Notes: generated by a model not told the origin, from the letters alone. A DNA stretch of 64,000 nucleotides from Amycolatopsis sp. FBCC-B4732 (GCF_023008405.1 NZ_CP095376.1:2318001-2382000); one strand, 5' to 3'. Counted from the first letter of the stretch, positions 27,293 to 36,132 are shown. Translations and numbers: made by a program.

Positions 27293-27417
27293 CGGAGATG
27301 CCGATTCGGTGGTTGCTGGCTGACGACCTCCTGGTGCGGGCGGGGTGGGTGGCCGAGCCCGGTCTCGAGGCCGCGGTGGCCCGGTTCGCTGAGATGGAGC
27401 GGGAGGCCCGCCGATGA
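27289..27417 (+). CDS. mini-ORF 2 of junction array
   Basis: A 42-residue potential peptide beginning MTEMPIRWLLADDLLVRAGW, clearly derived from the first beta strand and acidic pair of the response regulator at 27646, then EPGLEAAVARFAEMEREARR. ATGA overlaps at both ends. Too short to fold as a receiver domain. Confidence 0.45.
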   Translation: MTEMPIRWLLADDLLVRAGWVAEPGLEAAVARFAEMEREARR

Positions 27418-27536
27418 CCGAGATGCCGATTCGGGTGTTGCCGGTCGACGACCTCCTGGTGGTGCGGGCGACCGAGCCCGGTCTCGAGGCCGCGGTGGCC
27501 CGGTTCGCTGAGATGGAGCGGGAGGCCCGCCGATGA
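27414..27536 (+). CDS. mini-ORF 3 of junction array
   Basis: A 40-residue potential peptide (MTEMPIRVLPVDDLLVVRAT, then EPGLEAAVARFAEMEREARR). Its second half is identical in sequence to that of mini-ORF 2, so the two units separated recently or are homogenised. ATGA overlaps at both ends. Confidence 0.45.
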   Translation: MTEMPIRVLPVDDLLVVRATEPGLEAAVARFAEMEREARR

Positions 27537-27649
27537 CCGAGATGCCGATCCGATTGTTGCCGGTCGACGACCTCCTGGTGGTGTGGGCGGGGTGGGCGTT
27601 CGAGGCCGTGGCCCGGGCCGCCGAAATCCAGCCGGAGGCCCGCCCATGA
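27533..27649 (+). CDS. mini-ORF 4 of junction array
   Basis: A 38-residue potential peptide (MTEMPIRLLPVDDLLVVWAG, ending AAEIQPEARP) whose 3' end is the unit most like the kinase 3' end (compare PAEAQPEVHR). Its stop overlaps the ATG of the intact regulator, so translation of the regulator is coupled to this mini-ORF rather than directly to the kinase. Confidence 0.45.
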   Translation: MTEMPIRLLPVDDLLVVWAGWAFEAVARAAEIQPEARP

Positions 27650-28281
27650 CCGAGACCCCGATCCGCCTGTTGCTGGCCGACGATCACCCCGTCGTCCGGG
27701 CCGGGTTGCGGGCCGTGCTCGAGACCGAGCCCGGTCTCGTCGTGGTCGCCGAGGCCGCCACCGCCGAAGCCGCGGTGGCGCGGGCCGCCGGTGGGGACGT
27801 CGATGTCGTGCTGATGGATCTGCAGTTCGGTGCCGGGATGACCGGAGCCGAAGCCACCGCGGCGATCACCGCGCGGGCCGGGGCGCCCCGCGTCCTGATC
27901 GTCACCACCTACGACACCGACGCCGACACGCTGCCCGCCATCCAGGCCGGTGCCACCGGGTACCTGCTCAAGGACGCGCTGCCCGAGGACCTGGCCGCCG
28001 CGGTGCGCACCGCGGCGGCCGGGCGCACCACCCTGGCGCCCACCGTCGCCGACCGGCTGGTGGACCGGATGCGCCGGCCCGGTGCCGCGGTGACCCGGCG
28101 GGAGATCGAGGTGCTCGCCCTGGTCGCCGACGGCCTGTCCAACCGCGCCGTCGCCGAGCGCCTCCACCTCACCGAAGGCACGGTGAAATCGCACCTGGCC
28201 CGCTGCTACACCAAACTCGGCGTCGACTCGCGCACCGCCGCCGTCGCGGCCGCGACGGACCTCGGCCTCATCCGCCGTTGA
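27646..28281 (+). CDS. NarL-type response regulator
   Basis: A 211-residue regulator: receiver with ADDH, phospho-acceptor Asp58 in VVLMDLQFG, Thr in VTTYD and Lys in LLKDALP, and a LuxR-type helix-turn-helix (VTRREIEVLALVADGLSNRA ... TVKSHLARCYTKLGV). Start ATG 27646 overlaps the stop of mini-ORF 4 as ATGA. Partner of the kinase at 25995. Its last 14 bases overlap the convergent esterase gene, with no terminator between. Confidence 0.93.
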   Translation: MTETPIRLLLADDHPVVRAGLRAVLETEPGLVVVAEAATAEAAVARAAGGDVDVVLMDLQFGAGMTGAEATAAITARAGAPRVLIVTTYDTDADTLPAIQAGATGYLLKDALPEDLAAAVRTAAAGRTTLAPTVADRLVDRMRRPGAAVTRREIEVLALVADGLSNRAVAERLHLTEGTVKSHLARCYTKLGVDSRTAAVAAATDLGLIRR

Positions 28282-29512
28282 CCTTGCGCGCCATCCACTG
28301 CCACAGGTGGGTTCCGCGCGTGCTCGGGTCGTTGCGGGCCGCGTAGATCCACGACCAGTGCCCCGGGAACTGGTGCCCGTTCCGGATCACGTGGTCGTAC
28401 AGCGTCAGTTCGGCACGCGGGATGAGGTCGTGCGCGTGGACGGAGTTGGCCAACGGGTCCACCGTGTCGTCGTCGCGCGAGGCGATCAGCCAGGTGGGCG
28501 TGGTGATCGCGGTCAGCTCGGGGGCGGGGATCAGCGGTGGGTCGCCCGCTTTCCGGCCGGCGACGACGCCGCAGACCGGCACCGACGAAGCGAACGTGCC
28601 GGGGTAGACCGTGGTCATCTTCAGGCTCATGTAGCCGCCGTTGCTGCAGCCGGCGACGTGCACGCGGGCGGGGTCGACGGGGTGCGCGCGGACGACGTCC
28701 CGGACGATCTCGCGGATGAGCGGGGCGAAGCGGGGGCCGTCGTCCATCCAGGCCGCGGTGCATTGCGGCGCCACGACGTAAGCGCTTTCAAAGATCGCCT
28801 GCGCTTCCCGGGTCGCGAAGCCGAGGGCACCGCGGTTGGCGCGCAGCGTGGTCTCGTTGTCGTAGTAGCCGTCGGGCAGGGAAGCGCCTTCCCCGCCGCC
28901 GTGGAGCCAGACGACCAGCGGTCTCCGGCCGTGCCGCTCCGAGGGTGAATACAGCCGGTACTTCATCCCCGAACCCGAGACGTGGTGGGTGAAGGCGTCG
29001 ACTTCGGGGTTGACCAGCCGGCCCTGGGTGAAGCCGCCGAAGGTGACCGGACGGCCGTGCCGCCGGACGGGAGCGTTCTGCGTGATGGTGTAGACCAGGT
29101 CGAGCCGGACGTTGCGGCCCTTGCCGTTGATGTAGCCGAGGGTGCCACCGCCCGTCTGGCCTTCGCCGTGGCTCAGTTCGAGCACGATGTTCCCGCGGTG
29201 GTCGAGCCGCGCGGCCGTGACGGGCCGGTCGAGGTCGTAGCCGATGTCCTGGCCGCCGGTGTCGATGGGGCTGGTGGCCCTGACGTGCACGCCGAACGTC
29301 GTGGTGGTGAGGCTCGCCGGATCGAGCGGGCCGAGCCGGGCGGTGCCGAGGGTGAGCGAGGTGACCTGCTCGCCGCCGTCGAGGGTTTCGGCGTCGAGGG
29401 TGAACCCGACGCGGCCGGTCGAAGAGGCTCGGGCGACGCCGGGGAGCGCGAGCCCGGCGGTGATCCCGGTGCCGGTGAGCAGAACGGTGCGCCGGCTGAA
29501 CGCTTTGACCAT
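28268..29512 (-). CDS. Tat-exported esterase (PHB depolymerase-like)
   Basis: A 414-residue secreted hydrolase. The N-terminus has a twin-arginine signal (SRRTVLLTGTGITAGLALPG, cut near VARASS). Residues about 38-165 look like the Ig-like N-terminal domain seen in large actinomycete esterases; residues about 175-410 are an alpha/beta hydrolase with oxyanion region WLHGGGEG, nucleophile elbow AGCSNGGYMS (Ser near 288), Asp in ASRDDDTVDP and a late His in NGHQFPGHWSW. ATG 29512 has AGGAG 7 bases upstream. A palindromic LacI-type operator sits 18 bases before the start. Substrate may be a polyester or a plant-derived ester; not determined. Confidence 0.85.
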   Translation of the reverse strand: MVKAFSRRTVLLTGTGITAGLALPGVARASSTGRVGFTLDAETLDGGEQVTSLTLGTARLGPLDPASLTTTTFGVHVRATSPIDTGGQDIGYDLDRPVTAARLDHRGNIVLELSHGEGQTGGGTLGYINGKGRNVRLDLVYTITQNAPVRRHGRPVTFGGFTQGRLVNPEVDAFTHHVSGSGMKYRLYSPSERHGRRPLVVWLHGGGEGASLPDGYYDNETTLRANRGALGFATREAQAIFESAYVVAPQCTAAWMDDGPRFAPLIREIVRDVVRAHPVDPARVHVAGCSNGGYMSLKMTTVYPGTFASSVPVCGVVAGRKAGDPPLIPAPELTAITTPTWLIASRDDDTVDPLANSVHAHDLIPRAELTLYDHVIRNGHQFPGHWSWIYAARNDPSTRGTHLWQWMARKVNGG

Positions 29513-29529
29513 GCGGAACTCCTTTGTCC

Positions 29530-29547
29530 GATGCAAGCGCTTCCATC
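29530..29547 (-). promoter_or_regulatory. LacI-type palindromic operator before the esterase
   Basis: GATGCAAGCGCTTCCATC is an 18-bp near-perfect palindrome (one mismatched pair) centred on AAGCGCTT, 18 bases upstream of the esterase ATG. The central GCGC with flanking A/T resembles LacI/GalR-family sites controlling extracellular hydrolases in actinomycetes. No LacI gene is in the window. Confidence 0.55.
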
Positions 29548-29577
29548 GTCACGCAGATCCGGGGTGATCGCCACCAC

Positions 29578-29613
29578 TTGAAACCCATACCCCGTAGGGG
29601 TACCTTCGGGTTC
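29578..29613 (+). promoter_or_regulatory. leaderless copper-operon promoter
   Basis: TTGAAA (29578-29583) and TACCTT (29601-29606) are separated by exactly 17 bases. The expected transcription start, about 7 bases after the -10 element, falls at the ATG of the chaperone gene (29614), which has no ribosome site. The message is therefore probably leaderless. Confidence 0.6.
29588..29602 (+). promoter_or_regulatory. CsoR-like copper operator
   Basis: TACCCCGTAGGGGTA is a perfect inverted repeat (6-bp arms, GTA centre) lying inside the promoter spacer. G-tracts flanking a short centre with TAC/GTA ends are typical of CsoR sites; binding here would block polymerase until Cu(I) releases the repressor. 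No csoR gene is visible in the window, so the repressor would act in trans. Confidence 0.65.
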
Positions 29614-29817
29614 ATGGAGAGCACCTACACCGTGACCGGCATGACCTGTGCGCACTGCGTGGCTTCCGTCAGCGAGGAGGTCGGCGCGGTCGAGGGCGTC
29701 AGCGACGTCGCCGTCGACCTGCCCACCGGAACCGTCACCGTCACCAGCGAGCGGGCGCCCGAAGCCGCGCGGATCCGCGCCGCTGTCGAGGAAGCCGGCT
29801 ACACCTTCGCCGGCTGA
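29614..29817 (+). CDS. copZ: copper chaperone, CopZ-like HMA protein
   Basis: A 67-residue ferredoxin-like heavy-metal-associated domain with the Cu(I)-binding motif GMTCAHC near residues 9-15 and the typical ending EEAGYTFAG. It delivers Cu(I) to the P-type ATPase encoded two genes downstream. ATG 29614 is the likely transcription start itself. First gene of a three-gene copper operon controlled by the operator at 29588. Confidence 0.93.
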   Translation: MESTYTVTGMTCAHCVASVSEEVGAVEGVSDVAVDLPTGTVTVTSERAPEAARIRAAVEEAGYTFAG

Positions 29818-29846
29818 GCCGGACGAACGGATCGAGGGGAGTTGCC

Positions 29847-30710
29847 ATGAACACCGCAGCACGGCTCGCCGCGTTCGGGGGAGCGCTCGCGCTGCTCGCC
29901 GCCGGGGGGTTCGCCGTCGGGACCGCGGCCGGGCCGGTCGCCGCCGCGCCGGGGGAAGGCACCGGACACGCGGGCATGGCCGGGGAAAGCGCCGGTCACG
30001 CCGAGCCGGCCGCGGCGGGCGAGCTGCCGGGCGGGCTCGCCGCGAGCCAGGACGGCTACACCTTCACCCTCGCCGGCCCGACGCCCGAACCCGGCCGGTT
30101 CTCGTTCGCGATCACCGGCCCGGACGGCAAGGCCGTCACCGCGTTCGACGTCGAGCACGAGAAGAAGCTGCACTTGATCGTGGTCCGCCGCGACACCGCG
30201 GGCTTCCGGCACGTCCACCCCGAACTGGCCCCGGACGGCACGTGGAGCGTTCCCTTGACGCTGCCCGCCGCGGGTTCCTACCGCGCGTTCGCCGACTTCG
30301 CGCCCACCGGCGGCAAGCCGATGACCCTCGGCGCCGACTTTTCGGTCGCGGGGGACTACCAGCCGGTGACCTTCGCGCCCAGCCGCGTCGCGAACGTCGA
30401 CGGCTACCGCGTGGAGCTCACCGGGGATCTCGTCGCGGGGAAGACGTCGCCCCTGACGCTGACCGTCGGCCGCGGCGGCGGCCCGGTCATCGATCTGCAG
30501 CCGTACCTCGGGGCTTACGGGCACCTGGTCGCGTTGCGCGGAGGCGACCTCGCCTACCTGCACGTCCACCCCGAGGGCAACGCCGGTGCCGGGCCCGAGG
30601 TGAAGTTCGCCGCCGAGGTACCCAGCGCGGGGACCTACCGGCTGTTCCTCGACTTCCGCCACGGCGGTGTCGTGCGGACCGCCGAATTCACCCTCACGAC
30701 CGGCCACTGA
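29847..30710 (+). CDS. secreted copper-operon protein, His/Met-rich N-region
   Basis: A 287-residue protein with a hydrophobic signal/anchor segment (about 5-35), then a His/Met-containing stretch ([15 protein letters not shown]) and two tandem beta-sandwich-like halves (about 65-170 and 180-285). Conserved metal-ligand candidates are [22 protein letters not shown] and YLHVHPEG. Proteins like this commonly lie between a chaperone and CopA in actinomycetes and may bind copper outside the membrane; the function is unproven. ATG 29847 follows a GAGGGGAG site and lies 11 bases before copA. Confidence 0.8.
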   Translation: MNTAARLAAFGGALALLAAGGFAVGTAAGPVAAAPGEGTGHAGMAGESAGHAEPAAAGELPGGLAASQDGYTFTLAGPTPEPGRFSFAITGPDGKAVTAFDVEHEKKLHLIVVRRDTAGFRHVHPELAPDGTWSVPLTLPAAGSYRAFADFAPTGGKPMTLGADFSVAGDYQPVTFAPSRVANVDGYRVELTGDLVAGKTSPLTLTVGRGGGPVIDLQPYLGAYGHLVALRGGDLAYLHVHPEGNAGAGPEVKFAAEVPSAGTYRLFLDFRHGGVVRTAEFTLTTGH

Positions 30711-30721
30711 CGGAGGCGACC

Positions 30722-32941
30722 ATGACCGAGATCGAACTCGCGATCGGCGGCATGACCTGCGCGTCCTGCGCCAACCGCATCGAGCGCAAGCTCAACAGGC
30801 TCGACGGCGTAACCGCTTCGGTCAATTACGCGACGGAGAAGGCCCGCGTGCGGGCGCCCGGGGGCGTCGATCCGGCCACCCTCGTGGCCACGGTCGAAGC
30901 CGCCGGCTACCGCGCGACCCTGCCGGGGCCGGAGCCGGCCGAGCAGCCGGCAGGCGACGCGACCGATCCGCTGCGGCAGCGGCTGATCACCAGTGCCGTG
31001 CTCACGGTGCCGGTGATCCTCCTGGCCATGGTGCCCGCGCTGCAGTTCACGTACTGGCAGTGGATTTCGCTGACGCTGGCCGCGCCGGTCGTCACCTGGG
31101 GCGCGTGGCCGTTCCACCGGGCGGCGTGGACGAACCTGCGCCACGGCGCCGCGACCATGGACACGCTGGTGTCGATGGGCGTGCTGGCCGCGTTCGCGTG
31201 GTCGCTGTGGGCCTTGCTGTTCGGCACGGCCGGGACGCCGGGGATGACCCACCCGTTCGAGCTGACGATCGCGCCGTCCGACGGCGCCGGCGCGATCTAC
31301 CTCGAGGTCGCCGCGGGCGTCACCACGTTCATCCTGGCCGGCCGGTACTTCGAGGCGCGGTCCAAGCGCCGCGCGGGCGCCGCGCTCCGGGCGCTGCTGG
31401 AACTCGGCGCGAAGGAGGTCGCGGTGCTGCGGAGCGGCGCCGAAGTCCGGATCCCGACGGCCGAGCTGGCGGCGGGGGACCGGTTCGTCGTGCGGCCGGG
31501 CGAGAAGATCGCGACCGACGGCGTCGTCGAGACCGGCAAGTCCGCCGTCGACGCCTCGATGCTCACCGGCGAATCGGTGCCCGTCGAGGTCGGCGAGGGT
31601 GACGTCGTCACCGGCGCGACGGTGAACGCCGGCGGCCGGCTGGTCGTGCGGGCCACCCGCGTCGGCGCGGACACGCAGCTCGCGCGGATGGCCAAGCTGG
31701 TCGAGGACGCCCAGAGCGGCAAGGCCGGCGTCCAGCGGCTGGCCGACCGGATCTCCGGGGTGTTTGTCCCGATCGTGATCGGGCTGGCCGTGGCCACGCT
31801 CGGCTTCTGGCTCGGCAGCGGCGCCGGGACCGCGGCGGCGTTCACCGCGGCGGTCGCGGTGCTGATCATCGCGTGCCCGTGCGCGCTCGGCCTGGCCACG
31901 CCGACGGCGCTGCTCGTCGGCACCGGCCGCGGCGCCCAGCTCGGCGTGCTGATCAAGGGCCCGGAGGTGCTGGAGTCGACCCGCCGCGTCGACACGGTCG
32001 TGCTGGACAAGACCGGCACGGTGACCGCGGGCCGCATGACGCTCACCGGCGTGCACGCGGCCGGGGGCGTCGACGAGGGCGAGCTGCTGCGGCTGGCTGG
32101 TGCGCTGGAGGACGCGTCGGAGCACCCGATCGCGGCGGCCATCGCCCGCGGTGCCCGTGAGCGCGGCGAGCTGCCCGCCGTCGAGGACTTCACGAACGTG
32201 GAAGGCCTTGGCGTGCAGGGGATCGTCGACGGGCACGCGGTCCTCGTCGGCCGCCCGGCGCTGCTCGAAGACTGGAGCCGGCCGTTGCCGGCGGACCTCA
32301 CGGCGGCGAAGGCGGCGGCCGAGGCGCGCGGGCACACCGCGGTCGCGGTGGCCTGGGACGGCGCGGCCCGCGGCGTGCTGGTGGTCGCCGACACCGTCAA
32401 GCCGACATCGGCCGAAGCGATCGCCCGGCTGCGGGCGCTCGGGCTGACCCCGGTGCTGCTGACCGGGGACAACGCCGCGGTCGCGCGCACGGTGGCCGCG
32501 GAGGTCGGGATCGACGAGGTGATCGCCGAGGTGCTGCCGGCGGACAAGCTGGACGTCGTCAAGCGGCTGCAGGACGAGGGCAAGGTCGTGGCCATGGTCG
32601 GCGACGGCGTGAACGACGCGCCGGCGCTGGCGCAGGCCGATCTCGGGCTCGCTATGGGAACGGGCACGGACGTCGCGATCGAGGCGAGCGACATCACCCT
32701 GGTCCGCGGCGACCTGCGCGCGGTCGCCGACGCGATCCGGCTGTCCCGCCGGACGCTGCGGACGATCAAGGGCAACCTGTTCTGGGCGTTCGCCTACAAT
32801 CTGGCGGCGCTGCCGCTGGCCGCGGCGGGGCTGCTGAACCCGATGATCGCGGGCGCGGCGATGGCGTTCAGCTCGGTGTTCGTGGTCGGCAACAGCCTGC
32901 GGCTGCGGGGTTTCACCGGCTCGGGCGCCGCGAAGCCGTGA
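30722..32941 (+). CDS. copA: Cu(I)-exporting P1B-type ATPase CopA
   Basis: A 739-residue copper pump. One N-terminal HMA domain with GMTCASC (residues 10-16), eight predicted membrane helices, the ion-binding CPC motif ([15 protein letters not shown], near residue 385), phosphorylation motif DKTGT (Asp near 429), the P1B signature SEHPIAAAI and the hinge [10 protein letters not shown] near 627. CPC plus one HMA fits subgroup 1B-1 for Cu(I). ATG 30722 has a GGAGG site. Its 3' end overlaps the convergent LysR gene by 29 bases. Confidence 0.96.
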   Translation: MTEIELAIGGMTCASCANRIERKLNRLDGVTASVNYATEKARVRAPGGVDPATLVATVEAAGYRATLPGPEPAEQPAGDATDPLRQRLITSAVLTVPVILLAMVPALQFTYWQWISLTLAAPVVTWGAWPFHRAAWTNLRHGAATMDTLVSMGVLAAFAWSLWALLFGTAGTPGMTHPFELTIAPSDGAGAIYLEVAAGVTTFILAGRYFEARSKRRAGAALRALLELGAKEVAVLRSGAEVRIPTAELAAGDRFVVRPGEKIATDGVVETGKSAVDASMLTGESVPVEVGEGDVVTGATVNAGGRLVVRATRVGADTQLARMAKLVEDAQSGKAGVQRLADRISGVFVPIVIGLAVATLGFWLGSGAGTAAAFTAAVAVLIIACPCALGLATPTALLVGTGRGAQLGVLIKGPEVLESTRRVDTVVLDKTGTVTAGRMTLTGVHAAGGVDEGELLRLAGALEDASEHPIAAAIARGARERGELPAVEDFTNVEGLGVQGIVDGHAVLVGRPALLEDWSRPLPADLTAAKAAAEARGHTAVAVAWDGAARGVLVVADTVKPTSAEAIARLRALGLTPVLLTGDNAAVARTVAAEVGIDEVIAEVLPADKLDVVKRLQDEGKVVAMVGDGVNDAPALAQADLGLAMGTGTDVAIEASDITLVRGDLRAVADAIRLSRRTLRTIKGNLFWAFAYNLAALPLAAAGLLNPMIAGAAMAFSSVFVVGNSLRLRGFTGSGAAKP

Positions 32942-33830
32942 TCGCGTCCGGCAGCCGGGCGGCCAGGTGGGTGACCAGCTCGGCCGTCCGGCGCGGGACG
33001 TGGGCGTCGTCGGCCAGCAGGGCGTAGATGTCCGCGGGCGGCGTCGGCACGCCGGGCAGCACCCGCACCAGGGCGCCGCTGTCCAGGTGGGGCCGGACCT
33101 GCCATTCGGAGCGCATCACGATCCCGCGGCCTTGCAGCGCCCAGTCCGTGACGATGTCGCCGTCGTTGCTCGCCAGGCTCCCGCGCACCCGCACCTGCCG
33201 GGGCTGGGCGGCACCGCCGAAGCGCCACACGGCGAAGTCGCCCTCGTTCTCGCGCAGCACGATGCAGTCGTGCGCGGCGAGGTCCTCGATCCGTTCGGGG
33301 GTCCCGCGACGGTCCACATAGGACGGTGCCGCGCACGGCACCCGGCGGTTGCGCGCCAGCCGGCGCATCCGCAACGTCGAGTCCGGCGGCGTCCCGACGT
33401 GCACGGCGAGGTCGAACTCGCGCCGGTGCGGCCGCAGCGGCAGCGCCGAGGTGTGGAGCCGGACGCGCACCCGCGGGTGCCGCGCGGTGAACTCGCCGAT
33501 GAGCGGCGCGACGTGCGCGCGGCCCAGCCCGAGGGTCGCCTGGACGACGATCGGGCCGCGCAGGTCGCCGGCGCGGTGGCCGACCAGGTCGTCGAGCTCG
33601 CGCACCTGGTCGAGGATCGCCTCGACGCGGGCCGCGTACAGCTCGCCCTCGGCGGTCAGCGCGAGCCGCCGGGCGCCGCGGTGCACCAGCCGGACGTCGA
33701 GCCGTTCTTCCAGTGCCTTCAGGCGCTTGCTGACCACCGGCAGCGAGACGTCCAGCTCGCGCGCGGCGGCGGTGAGCGTCTCGCTGACGGCGACCACGTG
33801 GAAGAAACCGAGGTCGTCGAGCCTTTCCAT
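32913..33830 (-). CDS. LysR-family regulator
   Basis: A 305-residue LysR protein: winged helix at residues about 5-62 ([20 protein letters not shown] then [20 protein letters not shown]), followed by a periplasmic-binding-like effector domain (about 90-300). ATG 33830 is the start. It is divergent from the tartrate/isopropylmalate-type dehydrogenase at 33919 across 88 bases, the classical LysR arrangement, so it probably controls that gene in response to its substrate. Confidence 0.92.
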   Translation of the reverse strand: MERLDDLGFFHVVAVSETLTAAARELDVSLPVVSKRLKALEERLDVRLVHRGARRLALTAEGELYAARVEAILDQVRELDDLVGHRAGDLRGPIVVQATLGLGRAHVAPLIGEFTARHPRVRVRLHTSALPLRPHRREFDLAVHVGTPPDSTLRMRRLARNRRVPCAAPSYVDRRGTPERIEDLAAHDCIVLRENEGDFAVWRFGGAAQPRQVRVRGSLASNDGDIVTDWALQGRGIVMRSEWQVRPHLDSGALVRVLPGVPTPPADIYALLADDAHVPRRTAELVTHLAARLPDAITASRRPSR

Positions 33831-33918
33831 GGGGGAAAGGATAGGTTGCCGCGAGCGATCTTGCCGGGTGCCGGGCGGCCGTCCACAGTGGCGGGACCCC
33901 TACTTCGAGGAGCGGCTC

Positions 33919-35040
33919 GTGCACCACCGCATCGCGGTCATCCCCGGCGACGGCATCGGGCGGGAGGTCGTCCCGGAAGGTTTGCGCTGCCTGCGTGCCG
34001 CGGCCGACGTCCACGGCTTCGGGCTCGAGACGACGGAGTTCGATTTCGCCTCCGCGGACTATTGGCTCGAGCACGGCGAAATGCTGCCGCCGGACTGGCA
34101 GGAGATCCTTTCCGGCTTCGACGCGATCTTCTTCGGCGCGGTCGGGTGGCCGTCGGTCGTGCCCGACCACGTGTCGCTGTGGGGCAGCCTGCTGAAGTTC
34201 CGGCGCGGGTTCGACCAGTACGTCAACCTGCGGCCGGTCCGGCTGCTGCGCGGGGTGCGGGGCCCGCTGCGCGGCCACGAGCCGGGGGACATCGACTTCC
34301 TCGTCGTCCGCGAGAACACCGAGGGGGAGTATTCCAGTATCGGCGGCCGGATCTTCGAGGGCACCGACCGCGAGACGGTGCTGCAGGAGACGGTGATGAC
34401 CCGGACGGGCGTGGACCGCGTGTTGCGCTACGCCTTCGACCTCGCCGCCGCCCGGCCGCGCAAGCACCTGACGTGGGCGACCAAGAGCAACGGGATCTCG
34501 ATCTCGATGCCGTACTGGGACGAGCGCGCGGCGGCGATGGCCGCGCGGTACCCGGAGGTCACCGCGGACAAGGACCACATCGACATCCTCGCGGCCAAGT
34601 TCGTGCTGAACCCGCGGGCCTACGACGTGGTCGTGGCGAGCAACCTCTTCGGCGACATCCTGTCCGACCTCGGCCCGGCGTGCACCGGCACGATCGGGAT
34701 CGCCCCGAGCGCCAACATCAACCCCGACCGCACACGGCCGAGCCTGTTCGAGCCGGTCCACGGCTCGGCCCCGGACATCGCGGGGCAGGGCATCGCGAAC
34801 CCGGTCGCCCAGATCTGGAGCGGCGCGATGATGCTGGACCACCTCGGCGAGCCCCAGGCCGCCGCACACGTCGTGGCGGCGATCGAAGGGGTGCTGGCGG
34901 AGCGGCCGGAGGTGCTCACTCCTGACCTGGGTGGCTCGGGAACGACCGAGGGTTTGGGAGCGGCGATCGCGGAGCGGATCGGTCAGGAGTCGGCGAGCGG
35001 GTCGCGGCAGGCGTCTTCCGATACCCGTGCCTTCGCCTGA
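33919..35040 (+). CDS. tartrate/isopropylmalate-type dehydrogenase, altered C-terminus
   Basis: An NAD-dependent beta-decarboxylating dehydrogenase. It has the start motif IAVIPGDGIGREVVPEG, the substrate-binding stretch DFLVVRENTEGEYSSIGG, a Lys/Tyr region, and the metal-binding/signature segment NLFGDILSDL followed by GTIGIAPSANINPD and EPVHGSAPDIAG. The DHVSLWG segment is typical of tartrate dehydrogenase/decarboxylases. GTG 33919 follows GAGGAG. The ancestral C-terminus (EVLTPDLGGEGTTEVLGAAI...VTAS) now lies detached at 35251-35335 in the third repeat; because of the 170-bp duplication this copy ends with RIGQESASGSRQASSDTRAFA-like extra residues encoded by antisense of the neighbouring GntR gene. 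All catalytic parts remain. Confidence 0.88.
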   Translation: MHHRIAVIPGDGIGREVVPEGLRCLRAAADVHGFGLETTEFDFASADYWLEHGEMLPPDWQEILSGFDAIFFGAVGWPSVVPDHVSLWGSLLKFRRGFDQYVNLRPVRLLRGVRGPLRGHEPGDIDFLVVRENTEGEYSSIGGRIFEGTDRETVLQETVMTRTGVDRVLRYAFDLAAARPRKHLTWATKSNGISISMPYWDERAAAMAARYPEVTADKDHIDILAAKFVLNPRAYDVVVASNLFGDILSDLGPACTGTIGIAPSANINPDRTRPSLFEPVHGSAPDIAGQGIANPVAQIWSGAMMLDHLGEPQAAAHVVAAIEGVLAERPEVLTPDLGGSGTTEGLGAAIAERIGQESASGSRQASSDTRAFA

Positions 35041-35420
35041 ACCGCCGGTGCGTAATGCGCGGACCAGTGCGGGTGCTGGAGGTGCTCACTCCGGACCTCG
35101 GCGGTTCGGGAACGACCGAGGGTTTGGGAGCGGCGGTCGCGGAGCGGATCGGTCAGGAGTCGGCGAGCGGGTCGCGGCGGGCGTCTTCCGATACCCGTGC
35201 CTCCGCCTGAACCGCCGGCGCGCAGTGCGCGGACCTGTGCGGGCGCCGGAGGTGCTCACTCCCGACCTGGGTGGCGAGGGAACGACCGAGGTTCTCGGCG
35301 CGGCGATCGCGGAGCGGCTCGTCACCGCGTCATGAGCTCGCGAGCAGGTCGCCGAGGCCGCCCCTGGCGTCTTCCAGTACCAGCGCCTCCGCCTGAACCG
35401 AATCGCCCGCCCGCAGCGCG
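34911..35420. repeat. 170-bp tandem duplications at the dehydrogenase/GntR junction
   Basis: Units start at 34911, 35081 and 35251, exactly 170 bases apart. By hand count units 1 and 2 agree at 157 of 170 positions; the third is more diverged in its middle and runs into the intact GntR gene. Each unit holds a dehydrogenase 3' end on the plus strand (VLTPDLGG.GTTE) and a GntR 3' end on the minus strand (VQAKARVSEDACRDPLADS in unit 1 versus VQAEALVLEDARGGLGDLLA in the intact gene). The original dehydrogenase stop is at 35333-35335. The period is not a multiple of three. Confidence 0.9.
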
Positions 35421-36031
35421 CGGACCAGTGCGCGGTGGGTCTCGTAGCGGTCGAGACCGAACGTCTCGTCCACGCTGACGCGCTCGAGCACCCGCGAGCG
35501 CCGCTCCGGGTAGGAGAACACCCGGGTCTGGTCGAGGAGGCGGACGAGCACCGGGTTGCCCGCGCACGACTCGACCAGGCCGTTGAAGCGCTGCAGGGCG
35601 TCGAACAGCCGGCCCACGTGCTTCTCGACGTCCTGGCCGGATTCGTGGCGCTGCTGGATGAGGATGAGCAGGTCGTCGGCCTCGTCGAGGACCGCGTCGA
35701 GGCCGTCCAGCTGCTCCGGAGTCGCGTGGCGGGCGGCGAAGCGGGCCACCATGCCGCGCAGGCCGACCTCGACCTCGGCGAGGTCCTGGACGGCGACGCC
35801 GCCGAACATCGCCACCTTCACCGTGCGCGGGCCGGAGCGTTCGATCAGGCCGTCCTGCTCGAGGCGCCGGATGGCTTCGCGCACCGGCGTCGGGCTGACC
35901 GACAGCCGCTCGGCGAAGCCGCGCTCGGTGACCTTCTGGCCCGGGCGCAGCTCGCCGGTGGTGATCGCGTCGCGCAGCGCCCGGTACACGCGGTCGGCGA
36001 GCGTGTCGGTCTGCAGTGCCTCACCCATCAT
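35330..36031 (-). CDS. GntR-family regulator, FCD type
   Basis: A 233-residue regulator: winged helix (TLADRVYRALRDAITTGELR ... SPTPVREAIRRLEQDGLI, residues about 8-75) and an all-helical FCD effector domain (about 85-225) with metal-ligand candidates Asp/His in the segments RRHESGQDVEKH-like and ETHRALVRAL. FCD-GntR proteins usually sense small carboxylic acids. It is divergent from the MFS transporter and its tail overlaps the ancestral dehydrogenase end by 6 bases. A palindrome at 36082 is its probable operator. Confidence 0.9.
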   Translation of the reverse strand: MMGEALQTDTLADRVYRALRDAITTGELRPGQKVTERGFAERLSVSPTPVREAIRRLEQDGLIERSGPRTVKVAMFGGVAVQDLAEVEVGLRGMVARFAARHATPEQLDGLDAVLDEADDLLILIQQRHESGQDVEKHVGRLFDALQRFNGLVESCAGNPVLVRLLDQTRVFSYPERRSRVLERVSVDETFGLDRYETHRALVRALRAGDSVQAEALVLEDARGGLGDLLASS

Positions 36032-36081
36032 GCACCCAGCCTACTGGCCATGGCAAAACTCGTTTGCAACTATTGACCATC

Positions 36082-36093
36082 TTGCTATAGCAA
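36082..36093 (+). promoter_or_regulatory. palindromic operator between GntR and MFS genes
   Basis: TTGCTATAGCAA is a perfect 12-bp palindrome in an unusually AT-rich patch (36050-36098) between the divergent GntR and MFS genes. TTGACC (36073) and TTGCAA (36064) could serve as -35 elements. Probable site of the FCD-GntR regulator. Confidence 0.55.
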
Positions 36094-36132
36094 AAGTACG
36101 GTGGCGGCCATGCCCAAGGGAAGGTGCCGACG

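Larger units (their letters stand above)
27215..27649 (+). repeat. degenerate tandem duplications of the kinase/regulator junction
   Basis: Four tandem units with start-to-start distances of 74, 125, 119 and 113 bases, followed by the intact regulator gene. Each of units 2-4 begins like the regulator 5' end (MTEMPIR.LL.DDLL) and all four end like the kinase 3' end (GAG-x-CCGGAGG...CGATGACC). The copied piece is thus the junction between the two genes. All differences in unit length are multiples of three (6, 6, 39), and every junction keeps the ATGA overlap, so reading frame has been preserved through five successive couplings. Confidence 0.85.

Noticed and set aside
34931..35335. A plus-strand frame across the 170-bp repeats
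   Set aside because: Arises from the repeat period not divisible by three; the protein is Arg/Pro-rich and not conserved between units.
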